This document shows positions 21,061-34,159 of a DNA stretch of 64,000 nucleotides, piece by piece. The notes under the pieces were generated by a model, which worked only from the letters and a program-made list of their open reading frames with translations, had not been told where the DNA came from and did no database searches. Every line of letters starts with the position of its first letter. Positions within the stretch are counted from its first letter, which is position 1. This DNA comes from Anaspis maculata (lineage: Eukaryota; Arthropoda; Insecta; Coleoptera; Scraptiidae). Both the position numbers and the translations under genes were made by a program. Where the stretch lies: the NCBI GenBank assembly GCA_949128115.1, contig OX421967.1:2594070-2658069 (forward strand), written 5' to 3'.

Positions 21061-21980
21061 AAGAAGGGCTCGTTAGGGCTGAAGGCTCATCCTTTATAAC
21101 CGCTTGAAAGGCTTCTACTTTCAAATGCAAGCCAGATGGAAGGTTGAAGGAGAACACGGCGATGTTTCAACTTGTTCATCTGAGCACACTAACTTATTCA
21201 CACATTGTCATTCGAGACGACTTGAAGATAAGCCCCGCTATAATTATGATTACGGACCGCTCTCTACATACTTTATGATGTGTTCAACCAAGTTGATGAA
21301 AATGTAAAATGATTACAAGTTGATATGTTGAACACAAATTTCGGCATAGCTGCCGGCAGGAACTGCAACAAACGTTCATTTTTGTAATCTTCCACAACAC
21401 TACTTGTTCGATTGTCATCTGGTCACATGGATCGTGCATTGATCTCTGAATCCGCCGACTTTGCACGGAAAGTTCCGGTAAGGATCCTCGCCGTTCTGCA
21501 GAGAAAGCTTGTGTCATGCGTTTCTCCTTCTACTCTTGCTCTTCCAGTGATTCGATATTCCAATTGACTTGGTGGGTCTCGCGCTATTTTTTTTTAACTA
21601 AGCTGGATTTTGTGATTGGCTGGTTTTTCCCGCTTTTATTCAAACACTTGGTGCTCAACCCTCTGTGCCTGAGTCACACAACCCGTTTATGAAGATATCA
21701 TAAACAGAAATCTGCATGCAGAAAAGACTGGAATGCGAGCAACAATACGTGAAAGATCACAGCTAGAGCTCCCGTTCAAAACAAAGATCATGCAAGAACA
21801 CTCATCGGAGAACTTCGGAGCAAGATAAAGACGCCAGACAGATAGAGCAAAATCTGAGACTTTAAGTAATTTGGCAACAGCTTGGGAAATTCAGAACAGG
21901 AAAACGAGAAACAATACCAATGGAAAAGGACTTGAACAACAAAATAATAACGGATGGGAACAAGCATAGACTGAGGAATC
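21061..21980. other. no recognised gene
   Basis: Mixed-composition DNA with short unconnected frames only. Confidence 0.35.
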
Positions 21981-21984
21981 TAGG

Positions 21985-22985
21985 AGAAAACACCCCTAGC
22001 AAAACACCTCCGGAGAAACGACGCCGGAATAAACACCCCAGGGAAAAAACACACCCGGAAAAAACGCCCCCCTATGTTGTCTTCAACTTAATTTGAGCCC
22101 AATTCCCCATTGAATTTTCCATGACTTCCGGAGCAGCGTTGTGCCGTTGAGTCATGTTAGGAGCCCTATCTGGCCCCATTGTTTCTTCAAGTCCTCCTTC
22201 ATGTTTTTTCTTGGCTATCAGAATTCCAGTAAGCCCCCTGTTGCCTTCTTGTGTGTGTCCATAACTTCATTGAGCCCCCTTGTTTTTTCAACGTGTCCTG
22301 AAGCTCCGCTGGGCCTTCTCACATCTTTTCGTGGCTTCCAGAGCAGTAGTGAGCAGATTGTGTCTTCATGTGGTATTCAAAGCCCTATCGGGCCACCTTG
22401 TCTCCCAAATATAGTATGGAGCCATAATTAGCCTGCCACTTAGACTACTCGTACTCGTATTATTGGTTTTCAAAGTAGCAGTAAGCCTCATTTGCCTTCC
22501 TTTGTTAATTGAAGCTCCATGAGGCCCCCTTGTGTCTCCAATATCGTTTGTAGTCCTGCCGAGCCCCCTTGCTTTTCTCCATGATATTCGGAACTCTATT
22601 TGACTTCTTTGTATTTGATAATGTTTTTGAAAAGTCCTTTATTGAGTCCCATTGTGGTAACATGTGTAATAAGCCCCCTTACGCTCCGAGGACTCAGTGG
22701 CTTCTTTGTTTTTTGTCATTCCTCTTGCGACCTCGCTCACGACAGATTGTCTGCGACGAATTGTCTCAGCACCGTCTATTTCGGGGGCCTTTTTTCATAG
22801 GCGGTTATTCTGATGGATTTTTCTTGGGGGCGATTTTTCCGGGGGCGTCTGTTCTGGGGTGTTTTTTTTTTCGGGGGTTATTTTTTCTCGGGGGTGTTTT
22901 TTCCTATGGGTATTTATTCCGGGGGCGTTTTTTCCGGCAGTGTTTTGCTGGGGGCGTTTTCTCCGGATATCATAGACTAGGATTG
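21985..22985. repeat. inverted GGGGGCGTTTTTTC clusters framing a GCCCCCTT array
   Basis: Left cluster 21985-22075 (AACACCCC and GGAAAAAACGCCCCC units) is the reverse complement type of right cluster 22790-22975 (GGGGGCGTTTTTTCCGG units). Between them, 22100-22740 repeats a degenerate unit of roughly 60-75 bp containing GAGCCCCCTTGTGTCTTC. Related GCCCC units occur at 28140-28340, 35760-36180 and 39830-40140. Confidence 0.6.
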
Positions 22986-22999
22986 ATGCTGGTCCATAG

Positions 23000-23335
23000 A
23001 ATTCAAGAAGACTGAATGGAATGGAAGTGAAAATCATAGAAGAATACGAAAGAGTGAATGTCAACATCCTTGCAATTACAGAAACAAAGATGAAAGGTCA
23101 ACATGTGGCAGAGATAGAAAACAGACACATGATGATGATGATGATGATGATACGAAGTAGGTACTTGAAAATCATCTCTCTGATATAGATGTTGATGTCG
23201 GATGCATAATACACCAAAACATGACTGAATACGTGAATGCATGGGAATGTATAAACGAGAGGAATTCGAAGGTAGAACTGGAGCTAGACAAGAAATATAA
23301 ACTCAGCACTCTTATACTGTTTGGACCAAATGAAG
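23000..23335 (+). pseudogene. LINE endonuclease remnant
   Basis: Frames encode pieces of a non-LTR retrotransposon apurinic-type endonuclease: IIEEYERVNVNILAITETKM, then, after an (ATG)n expansion at 23130-23152, MTEYVNAWECINERNSKVEL and LFGPNEDA. It is interrupted by a stop and the microsatellite and cut by the (AAC)n tract. Confidence 0.6.
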
Positions 23336-23339
23336 ATGC

Positions 23340-23506
<167 letters not shown>

Positions 23507-23509
23507 CGT

Positions 23510-26500
23510 AATTTTGACCGGTTCACCGTTAACAGTTGACAGCAACGGCTCTTTCCAAGACACGTTACAATTGGCTTGCTTCTTTCGCCCAGTGGGTGTA
23601 AAAGGCTGTGTTCCGGCATTGGCCGCCAATTCATCTGCGGACTCTATAAAAGTCTAGATTCACGTGTTTTGCATGCTCCTGATGCACGGCACCGCCGCCA
23701 ATTGTGCAGAATGTGTCTTACTCGGGCGTTGTGGTCTCCAACGATTATCGTGAAAATATTGTATCGTGTAAATTTTTTCATCAACACTTTCTGCAAAATT
23801 TCGCATCGCACAGGCTTGACGAAGGAAAAAGAAATGTAAAATCACTCATACCCATACCAGATAAGCCGTTGTTACTTTCGGAGTTCTGAAGGCGGATATC
23901 TTAAATACAGGATCCTGATGGATAACTTAATTTTTGCTTTGTTCATAGCCGACATTAGGAGTAACGCGCTAGTATTTCGGTAAATAACTTTGTGTTTTGT
24001 GTGCATCCTTCCTATAGGATAATAAAGTTTTTCAGAGCGGCAAGTTCTACGGCACGGCATACAGCCGGAGAGAACACGAGTTGTTTCCGCGTTGGAAAAT
24101 ACTTTGGCAAAAAGGATGAACGCCACGAGGGCAACCGGGATGAAACATTTTGAAAGGAGAATTCAAAGAGAGAAGGACTGACAACGAAAATTCCAACTTG
24201 AAAGGCGCACCTCTACAAGAACGGTAAAAATTAACATCTCTCAAAGGAAAGTATAACCCTCGGAAAATTTGAGAAATTCCAGCGGAATCAAAACAGAGAG
24301 GCTCGCGTTTCATAATCCACGCCGGTCGTGGGCGGAGGCGGTTCCATATACCAAAATTATTATTCAAAGATTATACAGAGAGTGAAGTTTATCACCATAG
24401 ATACACCTGAACAGTGTACGCATATGGCAAAGAGAGGACGACTAGTTGAGCTGCAGCCGCGATAAGATCCCGGTTAATTATCATCGTTCAGCCTGGAGGT
24501 GAAAATCCACTCTGCAGCTTTGTAAAAGCATGAATAATCGCCAGTCGAGCGATTTAGATAAAAGCATGAAAACAAAACACTAGGGACGGGACCGTTACTT
24601 TAGTTAGTTCGTTTTCGCCAAGACTTTCCAGTTCGTTCAATCCCAGGAAAGCTTGAACAGCAAACTGTTCTGGCTTTGGCATTGTATTTGACAGTTGCTC
24701 TTCAAGGTAGCTCGCGACGTTCTATTGATCATTGATATTAGTGTATTGTCTAAAACAGCAACAACAATACAGGTGTCCCGGATTCAGCCCTATTGATTCC
24801 AATGATAGATGAGCCATAAAAGACTAGTCTCGATTGGCGAAACTCGACTTTTTCATGATCTCAAACCATCTCAACTTTAGAACAATTCTTTATTGGATTA
24901 ACCGTGATTTAACCTGAAAATTCCGCGATAAACAACGTGAAAAAAACGTCACGATCAACGCCTAAACAGAACGTTTGTGATAAACGTAATAATAAATAAA
25001 ACGGTAAAACAGGTGACCACCTGTTAGAATCACGTCACATGCAACCGTGAGTTATTAGTTAGTGAGTAACCGTGAGTCGTGAGTTATTACTTCTCGATGC
25101 CAAGTTGCAGACGCAAAGTTAAGACGGCGTAACTTGTCAGATACAGCAGTCTGATTGGCTGTTCTCCTTTGCTGCCGTAGTAACCTTACCTACAGCAGTC
25201 TAAGCCTCAACTTGGTATCGTAAGTTGCGAATATTACTTTTCTTTTAGCATCAGTTTCAATCGTCCACACTTTGCAAGTACATGTACCTACGAATCCTGA
25301 TTTATCATCGCGGGCTGTTTGATGCAGGGCATCACATAATTGATTCCATAGCCAATTACTCCGGGTCCGGAATGGAAAAGCAATTCGGGAAAGTACGGCA
25401 ATAAGCTTCGAGCAGAGAGAGGACGTTATGCATTTAAAGATGTTGGAAAAGTAAATGATCATGTAAACAGCCCGGTGTGTTCTCCCGGCTCCTGTTACTG
25501 TCGCTTAGCGCGCTATTCTCTCCCAAGAACGTGAAATATCACCAGCCAGCTCTCGAGCCGGAGCTGCCTCCGCCTGTTTTGCATACTATAATGAAAACAC
25601 ATTCGGTTATTTCTGCGGGTGTAGGTGAATACAGACAGAGAATACATCAGTTCAGTTTCGAATGCGGATCGATTTTTGACTACTGTGCGTTCACTATCCC
25701 AGCTTTGGCCGACCATGGACACCGTCCAAATCAGCGTTAGTCGGATTGGAAACAAAGAGGTAAAAGTCGCGAATTTCTGGTATTCGGGCAGTCAAATCAC
25801 TCAGGATAAGAGTAGGAGGTACATCAAGCAAACCGAAAAAGCAGTATTGGACAGGAACAGGGAACAGGAAGAGTCTTCTCTGTCTTGATTTCCGAGTAAA
25901 AGGTTATTACCGTCTACCCTTCTGGTCTAGGGCCAGAAGAGCAGTTTCTCTAAACGAAGCTGAGAAAGGGCTATGCCGACGCTCAGGGCAAACGCCGGCA
26001 TGGCAAAGAGCCCCACAAAATGAAACCAGTGTCGTCGTTCGCGTCTTTCTCGAGGGCAGCGCTGAGGTTGCGGACGGTAGAGGGAGTCAAACTAGACTTG
26101 TTTCAGGTAGATCGGGGTATAGTTAACTAGCTCATTTTTATTCCGTCTTGGCGCCACCGCTAAAAAGGACTTGCATCGCATCTGGTGCCTCGATGCAGTG
26201 CAGCGGACACTGAAGTAAAGGAGGAGGCAGGAGAGGGCGCCTCTACTGACGCGACGTCCTGGAACAACACAAAATACCGGCAGATCATTAGGCTTCGACA
26301 AAATGTGGAGAAGAAAGGGAACAATAGATTGACGACGAGGTCAACGATCCCAGATCAGCTGTTCAAGCGTAAATCACATTTCGTGGCAGGCATTACCACG
26401 GTGAAATGCTGAAGGCACAAATATACAAATCATAAGCGGGTAAAACACCGCACGCGGTTCGTGGGCGCTCCCAAAAGCGGAAATGGGGGCTGCCGGTGTA

Positions 26501-26858
26501 CCCAAACTGTCATGGCCGACCTCCGTCATTTTGTCGATGGAGAGTGTGTGAGCGGAACTATGGAGCCTAGCTCGCACGTTGCGCAATTTTCGCCCCATAG
26601 GCGGCCTGAAACAACTGATTTCAGCCGACTGCTAAAATCCAACGCTCATCGCTCACCTGGAATGCAAGTAGAGGCGCCGCGTGAGCCGAATCAAGCTGGA
26701 CGTTATCATGTAGAACATTTTTTGGCGACTGTCACTTTGGTGCCGCAGCTATCACTACCACAACTCAAAACTCACCGCTATGTGCACAGGCAGGGCCGGA
26801 CTGGACCCGTCCAAATTTGAGCCGTCGCAAGGTGTACTAATAATGCTGATTTTTGCAG
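23510..26858. other. no recognised gene; probable intron or intergenic DNA
   Basis: No coding sequence with family support. The stretch just upstream of the Ig exon would be intron of that gene. Some GC-richer patches (25470-25580, 26460-26820) give overlapping frames on several strands, with no domain. Confidence 0.35.
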
Positions 26859-27152
26859 TTCCTCCGATGCTGTGGATCCCCCACCAGCTGGTCGGCGCTC
26901 CGCTGGCCTACTCGGTGACGCTGGAGTGCTTCACCGAGGCGCACCCCAGCTCGCTCAACTACTGGACGCGGGAGGACGGCCAGATGATACACGAGTCGAA
27001 AAAGTACCACGCCGAGAACATCATCGGATCGCCCAGCTACAAGACGCACATGCGGCTTACCATCAACAACATCCACCAGAACGACTACGGCACGTACAAA
27101 TGCGTGGCGAAGAACCCGCGAGGCGAAACGGACGGCACGATCAGGCTCTACA
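26859..27152 (+). CDS. third Ig domain exon of a DIP/lachesin-like adhesion protein (partial gene)
   Basis: A single 294-bp exon with acceptor TTTTTGCAG ending at 26858 and donor GTGAGT starting at 27153; phase 1 at both ends, as is usual for Ig-domain exons. The product reads VPPMLWIPHQLVGAPL, VTLECF (B-strand Cys), LNYWTREDG (C-strand Trp), LTINNIHQNDYGTYKC (DxGxYxC, F-strand Cys) and NPRGETDGTIRLY. This matches the membrane-proximal Ig domain of insect Dpr-interacting proteins and their lachesin-like relatives, GPI-anchored or secreted neuronal surface proteins that pair with Dprs in synaptic recognition. Codons are GC-rich compared with the flanks. The other exons are not recognised in this window and are probably far away across large introns. 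Confidence 0.88.
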
Positions 27153-28849
27153 GTGAGTATATTGCCGCGAACGCCATTTTCCTTGTTTTTTTTTATTTCC
27201 ATAGCGTTTCCGTTGTCCCTTTTTGACCTGATACCCTAACGCTGGTTGGTATGCTAACCCTTGAGACTTGCTGCTTTGTACCAGGATACAATCTAGAAGA
27301 TACTCTCTGGCTGTTTGCAATGTTGTCAACTTCACCTGAGTATAAATTTATCAGAACAGACCAGCCTACGTCCGACCATGATGAATATACCGCCTTCATG
27401 ATCATTACTTGTAGATGTTGAAAGCTCATAACACCCTAGACTCCACAAGCTTGGTTATAAAATCGTTGAATGGGCTCTGGGAACGGGTTCTAAGTGAATT
27501 CGATAGAACAAAATCGGGTATTTTCGATGGCTGAACCGCTGAAAAATGTGTTCAAAAGAAGTTCCAGGTTCCGGACTTCCTCCAGAGCTCCTTGGAGATC
27601 CTGAGAGGTTCCCTAGAAGTTCTTATTGAGATCCTCCAGCTTGTTCATTAGAAGTCTGCAGCGTTCCACCCTTCGGGTATTTCGTAATATAAGAACGTTG
27701 TGAAGCTGCCAAATTTGGGAAGCTCTTGCTAACAAACTGTCTTATATATGACGGCCAAAAAGACCTTTTTTCGTTTTCAACATGAAAAAAAGACTCAATG
27801 TCCGTCAGTGTTACTCTTATCCCAGATTTCCTTATAAAAAAATAGACAGTCGATCGTCAGGGACAGGTCTGGATGACTTCTTTGTACAGGTATGACCTCA
27901 GCATTGATGAAACTCCGAGGACTTTTTGAAATATGCCAATATCTACCTCTTTTTCCCACTATAACTCAACAACACGATGACACTAAGAACCCTTTGTTCT
28001 CTGTATCTCCACCAAACGTCTTCCCAAAAAATGTCTCTGAACAATTCGTCTCCAGGCAAAACGTCTTCAGACATATCGTTTTGAGCCCAGATGGCGTCCT
28101 CACACCTCCATCTGGCTTCCGGTACTTGATGTGATGTGCCCCTTTGTTCTCTCCAGTGTCTTCGTGTGTCTTCTGAAGTTCCGACAGACTGCTTCTTGAC
28201 TTCAAGTCTAATTTGGAGCCGTTGTTCTTTGTCTCCTTCAAAACTCTGTGCCCCTCTGTACTTCTCCCTCTCAATTTAAGCTCTAGAAAGCCCCTTGATG
28301 TCCTCATGTGTCAACGAAGTTTCAGCTGCATGTGTCAATCAACTTGAAGCCCTGGTGTGTTTGTACCCCATTAACTGTGGCGACTTGTGCGTGCAACGAC
28401 CTATGCTGTGGCGTCCGCTCTAGTTGTGGCGTCTTACACACGGTTGCCACAGCAAAAACCTTCACTGTCTCAAAAATAATCACCGCTTAAGGCTAGAACT
28501 TATAGAACAGCTTTTATAGAAGCATATTGACTTTGCATATGAAGGAAATCCTCGGATCTTCAAAACTTAGTGGTGTATAAGTGAATTCATCAGGTTGCCA
28601 CAAGAAATTAGAAGTGCTTTGTGCAAGTTTGGGTATGACACCCATTTGTGACCTCCTGTGCTGAAGCGCCCCCTTGAGTTCACACACTAGTACTAAACCA
28701 AGAATATATTCAATGGTGTTGGTTGTTCTTTCGCAATCTGCACACACACATAATGCATCAGTGTACTTTTGTGGCACCCACCTGCAAAAAGTCGTAGAAA
28801 ATTCAGATTTTTCAAAATCACCAACCTGAGCATAAAAAGATATTTCCAA
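27153..28849. other. no further exon recognised
   Basis: Presumed intron downstream of the Ig exon. It contains GCCCC-type repeat pieces at about 28140-28340. No exon matching the end of a DIP protein was found. Confidence 0.4.
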
Positions 28850-31800
28850 ACGTACCCCCTTTGTCCCCACTCACCCCCTTCGACTCCACTCACCCCCTCT
28901 CAAAATGACAAATATAATTACCTGCTTTGAGTACGTCAAATTGAAGACATCAAATTCTCTTTGTGAGAAAAATATTATAATTTTTTTTTGTTCAACCCCC
29001 CTTTTGCCCCACCCACCCTTAAGTTCCATATTTCAAATGGCACCACGTACTTCTGATTAACCAGATTGGAGAGTCTTGAATTCTCTTTCTGAGAAAAATA
29101 TAAAAATCATCAATCACCCCCTGTCGTCCCCACCTTACCCCTACTTATAAAATTTCATGTATATTAATCTACTTTGGGGTACATCAAATTGAAAACATCA
29201 AATTCTCTTTGTGAGAAAAATATTATAAATTTTTTTGATCAACCCCCCTTTTGCCCCATCTACCCTTACATTCAGAATATCAAATGGTATCACGTGCTTT
29301 TTGGTTCCCCAGGTTGAACACTCTTTCTGAGAAAATTATAAAAATTTGTAATAACCCCCTTTTGCCCCCCCTGATTTAAAATTTCATGTAGAATAATCTA
29401 TTTCGTGATACATCAAATTGGAGACATCAAATTCTCTTTGTGAGAAAAATATTATTTTTTTTTTTGTTCAACCCCCCTTTTGTCCCACCCTCCCTCAACT
29501 TCCAAATTTGAAATGGCACCACGTACTTCTGATTAACCCGATTGAAAAGTCTTGAATTCCCTTTCTGAGAAAATTATAAAAATTATCAATCACCCCCTGT
29601 CGTCCCCACCCACCCCTACTTAAAAAACTTCATGTATATTGAACTACTTTGTGGTACATCAAATTGGAAACATCAAATTCTCCTTGTGAGAAAAATATTA
29701 TAAATTTCTTTGATCAACCCCCCTTTTGCCCCATCTACCCTTACATTCAAAATATCAAATGGTATCACGTGCTTTTTGGTTCCCCAGGTTGAACTCTCTT
29801 TCTGAGAAAATTATAAAAATTATTAATAACCCCCTTTTGCCCCCACCCCCCCTAATTTAAAATTTCATGTAGAATAATCTATTTCGTGATACATCAAATT
29901 GGAGACATCAAATTCTCTTTGTGAGAAATATATTATAATTTTTTTTGTTCAACCCCCCTTTTGTCCCACCCACCCTTAACTTTCAAATTTTAAATGGCAC
30001 CACGTACTTCTGATTAACCAGATTGAAAAGTCTTGAATTCCCTTTCTGAGAAAAATATAAAAATTATCAATCACCCCCTGTCGTCCCCACCCACCCCTAC
30101 TTAAAAAACTTCATGTATATTGAACTACTTTGTGGTACATCAAATTGAAAACATCAAATTCTCCTTGTGAGAAAAATATTATAAATTTTTTTGATCAACC
30201 CCCCTTTTGCCCCATCTACCCTTACATTCAAAATATCAAATGGTATCACGTGCTTTTTGGTTCCCCAGGTTGAACTCTCTTTCTGAGAAAATTATAAAAA
30301 TTATTAATAACCCCCTTTTGCCCCCACCCCCCCCTAATTTAAAATTTCATGTAGAATAATCTATTTCGTGATACATCAAATTGAAGACATCAAATTCTCT
30401 TTGTGAGAAATATATTATAATTTTTTTTGTTCAACCCCCCTTTTGTCCCACCCACCCTCAACTTCCAAATTTTAAATGGCACCACGTACTTCTGATTAAC
30501 CAGATTAAAGAGTCTTGAGTTCTCTTTCTGAGAAAAATATAAAAATTATCAATCACCCCCTGTCGTCCCCACCCACCCCTACTTAAAAAACTTCATGTAT
30601 ATTGAAAAAAAACTGAAAATTGCAAATTGAAAACATCAAATTCTCTTTATGAGAAAAATATTATAAATTTTTTTGATCAACCCCCCTTACATTCTAAATA
30701 TCAAATGGTATCACGTGCTTTTTGGTTCCCCAGGTTGAACTCTCTTTCTGAAAAAATTATAAAAATTAGTAATAACCCCCTTCTGTCCCCACCCACCCTT
30801 AATTTAAAATTTCATGTAGAGTAATCTACTTCGTGATACATCAAATTGAAGACATCAAATTTTATTTGTGGGAAAAATATCATGAATTTTTTTGATCAAC
30901 CCCCTTTTTGGCCCACCCACACTCAACTTCTAAATTTCAAATGGAACCACGTACTTTCGGTTCACTAGATTGAAGAGGATTGAGTTCTTTTTCTGATGAA
31001 AATATAAGAATTTATAATTACTCTCTTTCGTCCCCACCCACCCACTTTAATATTTCATGTAGAATAATGAACTTTGTGATACATCAATCAGAAAAAATCA
31101 TATTCTCTTTGTGAGAAAAACATTTTTTTGCTATTAACCCCTCTTTTGCCCCACCCACCCTTGATTTCCAAATTTCAAATGGAACCACGTACTTTTGCAT
31201 GGTTCACCAGATTGAAGAGAATTGAATTCTCTTTCTGAGAAAAATATAAAACTTATTTATCACATCCTGTTGTCCCCCCCCCACACCCACTTGAAAAAAT
31301 TCATGTAGGCTTATCTACTTTGTGGTACATCAAATTGAAAACATCAAATTCTCTTTGTGAAAAAAATATTCAAACACCCTTAGCTTTCAAATGAAACCAC
31401 GTACTTCTCGGTTCATCCGATTGAAGAGAATTGAATTCTCTTTCTGAGAAGAATATAAAAAATATTAATCACCCCTTCTCGTCTTCACCCACCCTTACTT
31501 TAAAAACTCATGTAGGATAATTTACTTTGTGATAAATCAAATTGAAAACATCAAATTTTCTTTGTGAGAAAAATATTATAATTTTTTTTAATCAACCCCC
31601 CTTTTGCTCTATCCACTCTTTTAAGTTCCAACTAAAAATGATAACTGACACGTACTTTTTGTTTCGCCAGATTAGAGAGGATTGAATTCTTTTTCCAAGA
31701 ATAATATAAAAATTATCAATCATCCCCTTTGGTCCCTACCCACCCTTTTACTTTAAAATTTCAAATGAAACCACCTACCTTGTAATACATCAGAAGAGAA

Positions 31801-31895
31801 TTGTACTGAGAAAAATATTCTAAAAATTTTCAATTTTCCCCTTTTGCCCCCCCCGACCTCTATTTTACAATTTCAAGTAGAAACATCTATAATAT
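28850..31895. repeat. dimeric satellite array, 235+246 bp
   Basis: About 12-13 monomers. The marker TTCATGTA occurs at 29154, 29383, 29629, 29864, 30110, 30346 and 30592, giving alternating spacings near 235 and 246 and a dimer of 481-482. Each monomer has ATCAAATTCTCTTTGTGAG, a pyrimidine run such as AACCCCCCTTTTGCCCC, and CTCTTTCTGAGAAAA. One type carries ATGGTATCACGTGCTTTTTG, the other ATGGCACCACGTACTTCTG. The edges are diverged; a last monomer is split by a MITE and resumes at about 32095-32225. Confidence 0.85.
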
Positions 31896-31906
31896 GCTGT
31901 TCTTCA

Positions 31907-32093
31907 CGTTGCAAATTCAGCACTAGAACTTTTGGAATCAAAAACAAAGTGATAAGTTCGAGGGCTACGGCTACGGCTGATGGGACCTGCAAAGTTTTGG
32001 CGCAAATCTATCAGGGCCCATCAGCCGTATACCTTTCCAGCTTTTCACTTTATTTTTGATTAAAAAATTTCTTGTGCTGAATTTGCAACGTGA
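31907..32093. mobile_element. small palindromic MITE in the satellite
   Basis: The ends are TTCACGTTGCAAATTCAGCA and its reverse complement, with inner arms continuing (ATCAAAAACAAAGTG against CACTTTATTTTTGAT). About 187 bp. Satellite sequence resumes on the far side. Target duplication not resolved. Confidence 0.7.
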
Positions 32094-32404
32094 ACGGGCA
32101 TTACTTTGTGGTACTTACATCAAATTGAACAAAATTATTATCTTTTTTGTTGAGGAAAATATTATGAATATTTCTTATTACCCCCCTTTTGCCCTCACCC
32201 ACCTCAACTTTAAAACTTCAACTAGAATTAGGTGCCTGCGGTACGCAAAAAAAAAGTGGCATTTGATGATACAAGCAAGCCATTTTGCACAGTTGTTGTC
32301 CACACCCATTAGAAAGTTTTGACCCGCAGCACCTAAAAAATGTTCCCTTAGGACTCGAGATTTTAGAGGGCAAAGGGGACCCCATGAAAAAATCTAAAAC
32401 ATTT

Positions 32405-33095
32405 TAAATAAAGCCTGATTAGTGAATCTCAGTGTCAACATAAGCATACACTGTCATTTTCAAAACTAGGTTAAAAATAAAAGAGTCATTTTTGAGCGTC
32501 ATACAATATATTTTATCAATATCAGAGTACAAAACATGTAACCCACAACCTGTATAGTAATTATATTTAAATAAACCGTCACAACGAAATTGGCGGAAAT
32601 GTGATTAGGAAATGCCGAGTTTACAATAGAGTATTATATTTTGAAAAAAATATTTTGTTTTCGATGGGAACAGAAACTACATTGAAAAATAACTGACCCA
32701 TATTTTTTTGTTTAGCCAGAAATCGAATCGTTTGGCCGCAATAAATAAACGAAACTCTTAAATTCTTACTAGTTCTGACGTCATTTACAAAGGCAGTCAC
32801 AAGTAGTTGATCTTCTTTTATCGATTACGCCCAAACGATTCGATTTTCGACCGAATAAAAAAATACGGGTCAATTATTTTTCGATGTAGTTTCCGTTTCG
32901 ACAAAAAACATTCTAGTATAATACTCCATTACGTTAATTTCACAGGGTGTCCATATGTCCATGGTTATGTTTTATGCTCTGCTATTGATAAAAAAATATT
33001 GTATGAAACTCAAATGACTCCTTTTACTTTGAATAATATTTTGAAAATGACAGTGTATGCCATGAGTGTTTGCTTATGTTGCCAATGACATTGGT
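32405..33095. mobile_element. imperfect foldback repeat, about 690 bp
   Basis: Nested inverted matches: CATACACTGTCATTTTC (32443) against GAAAATGACAGTGTATG (33045), CATACAATAT against ATATTGTATG, and a strong inner pair 32624-32745 against 32820-32935 with AAATCGAATCGTTTGG type arms. No gene. Probably a nonautonomous foldback or MITE. Confidence 0.6.
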
Positions 33096-34150
33096 GAAAC
33101 ATTTACGTAAAACATCAAACACGACAAATTATCCTACCCGTAGTTTAGGAGGATATCTTAAATAATATTTCCAACATGTCAAAAAATGCGCCAATATTTC
33201 CAATAAAATTTAAAAAAAAGTTCAACTCTACGCGCATTCGTTCTCGAATTATCGATTTTCAACTTTCGGAATTAATAACCCTGTACAAAAATGACCAGAA
33301 GGGGGGTGATATCGTAACCATGGTAATTACGATGTGACATGAAGTTACTGATGTTACGTCAAGATCCCCGAATTGGTAAACGCATCGTATCCGCCACAGC
33401 ATGCATCATTTCAACCCATTCCAAAAGCGAATGCTGGCGTCCACCGGGTGGCAGCCCCCTTGGGGGTCGTTGGGGTGAATTTTTTCGTGGGAAGGTGTAT
33501 TAAAGTGAGTTTATGCATATCTGCCAAATTTACGTCAATAATATGGCCAATAAGAGAATTGCAATAAAAAAATGTTAATTTTTGAAAAAATCACATAGCC
33601 TTTGAAAAGAAAGAAATATTTGAAAATTAAAAAACCATTTCGGGATATTATTGCTACCTTTCAAAAAACGATATTATAAATAATCTACAATTTTTTTTAG
33701 AAAAGTGACACTGACACTGACAAACGTTGACAATTTACCCTTTTGACCCTCTTCCTTTTGGCGCACTGTATATCATGTACATTTTCAATTATGAAACTAT
33801 CCTTCACATCATCACGTAGCCGAAGTAGGCCCTATCTGGCGTTGTCTTCCTTTTTGAAATCGGAGAATTTTTGTTCGAGATATTCCCATTTTACAAAATG
33901 CGGAAATTTTCATTACCCCTATTCACTTTTGAGCAGTTTATAAAGGTATGTATGTACCTACATGGAAGAAAGGGATAGTACAGAAACTTGAATTTGAGCC
34001 AAAGCAACAATACTTAATTATTACCATTTAAAACAAAAATAGAGTAATACTTATACACACTTCTTTCCATTCGATCTTCCGGAAATAATCGGAAGAGCCA
34101 TCAACATTTGATTTTCAAATACGACACCATATTGTTTAATATCAGCATTA
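33096..34150. other. no recognised gene
   Basis: AT-rich DNA with a single GC-richer patch at about 33360-33480. No domain recognised. Confidence 0.35.
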
Positions 34151-34159
34151 GGATAGATA

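Noticed and set aside
28850..31895. CRISPR-like array
   Set aside because: Spacers are not unique; both halves repeat as 235/246-bp satellite monomers in a eukaryotic genome.
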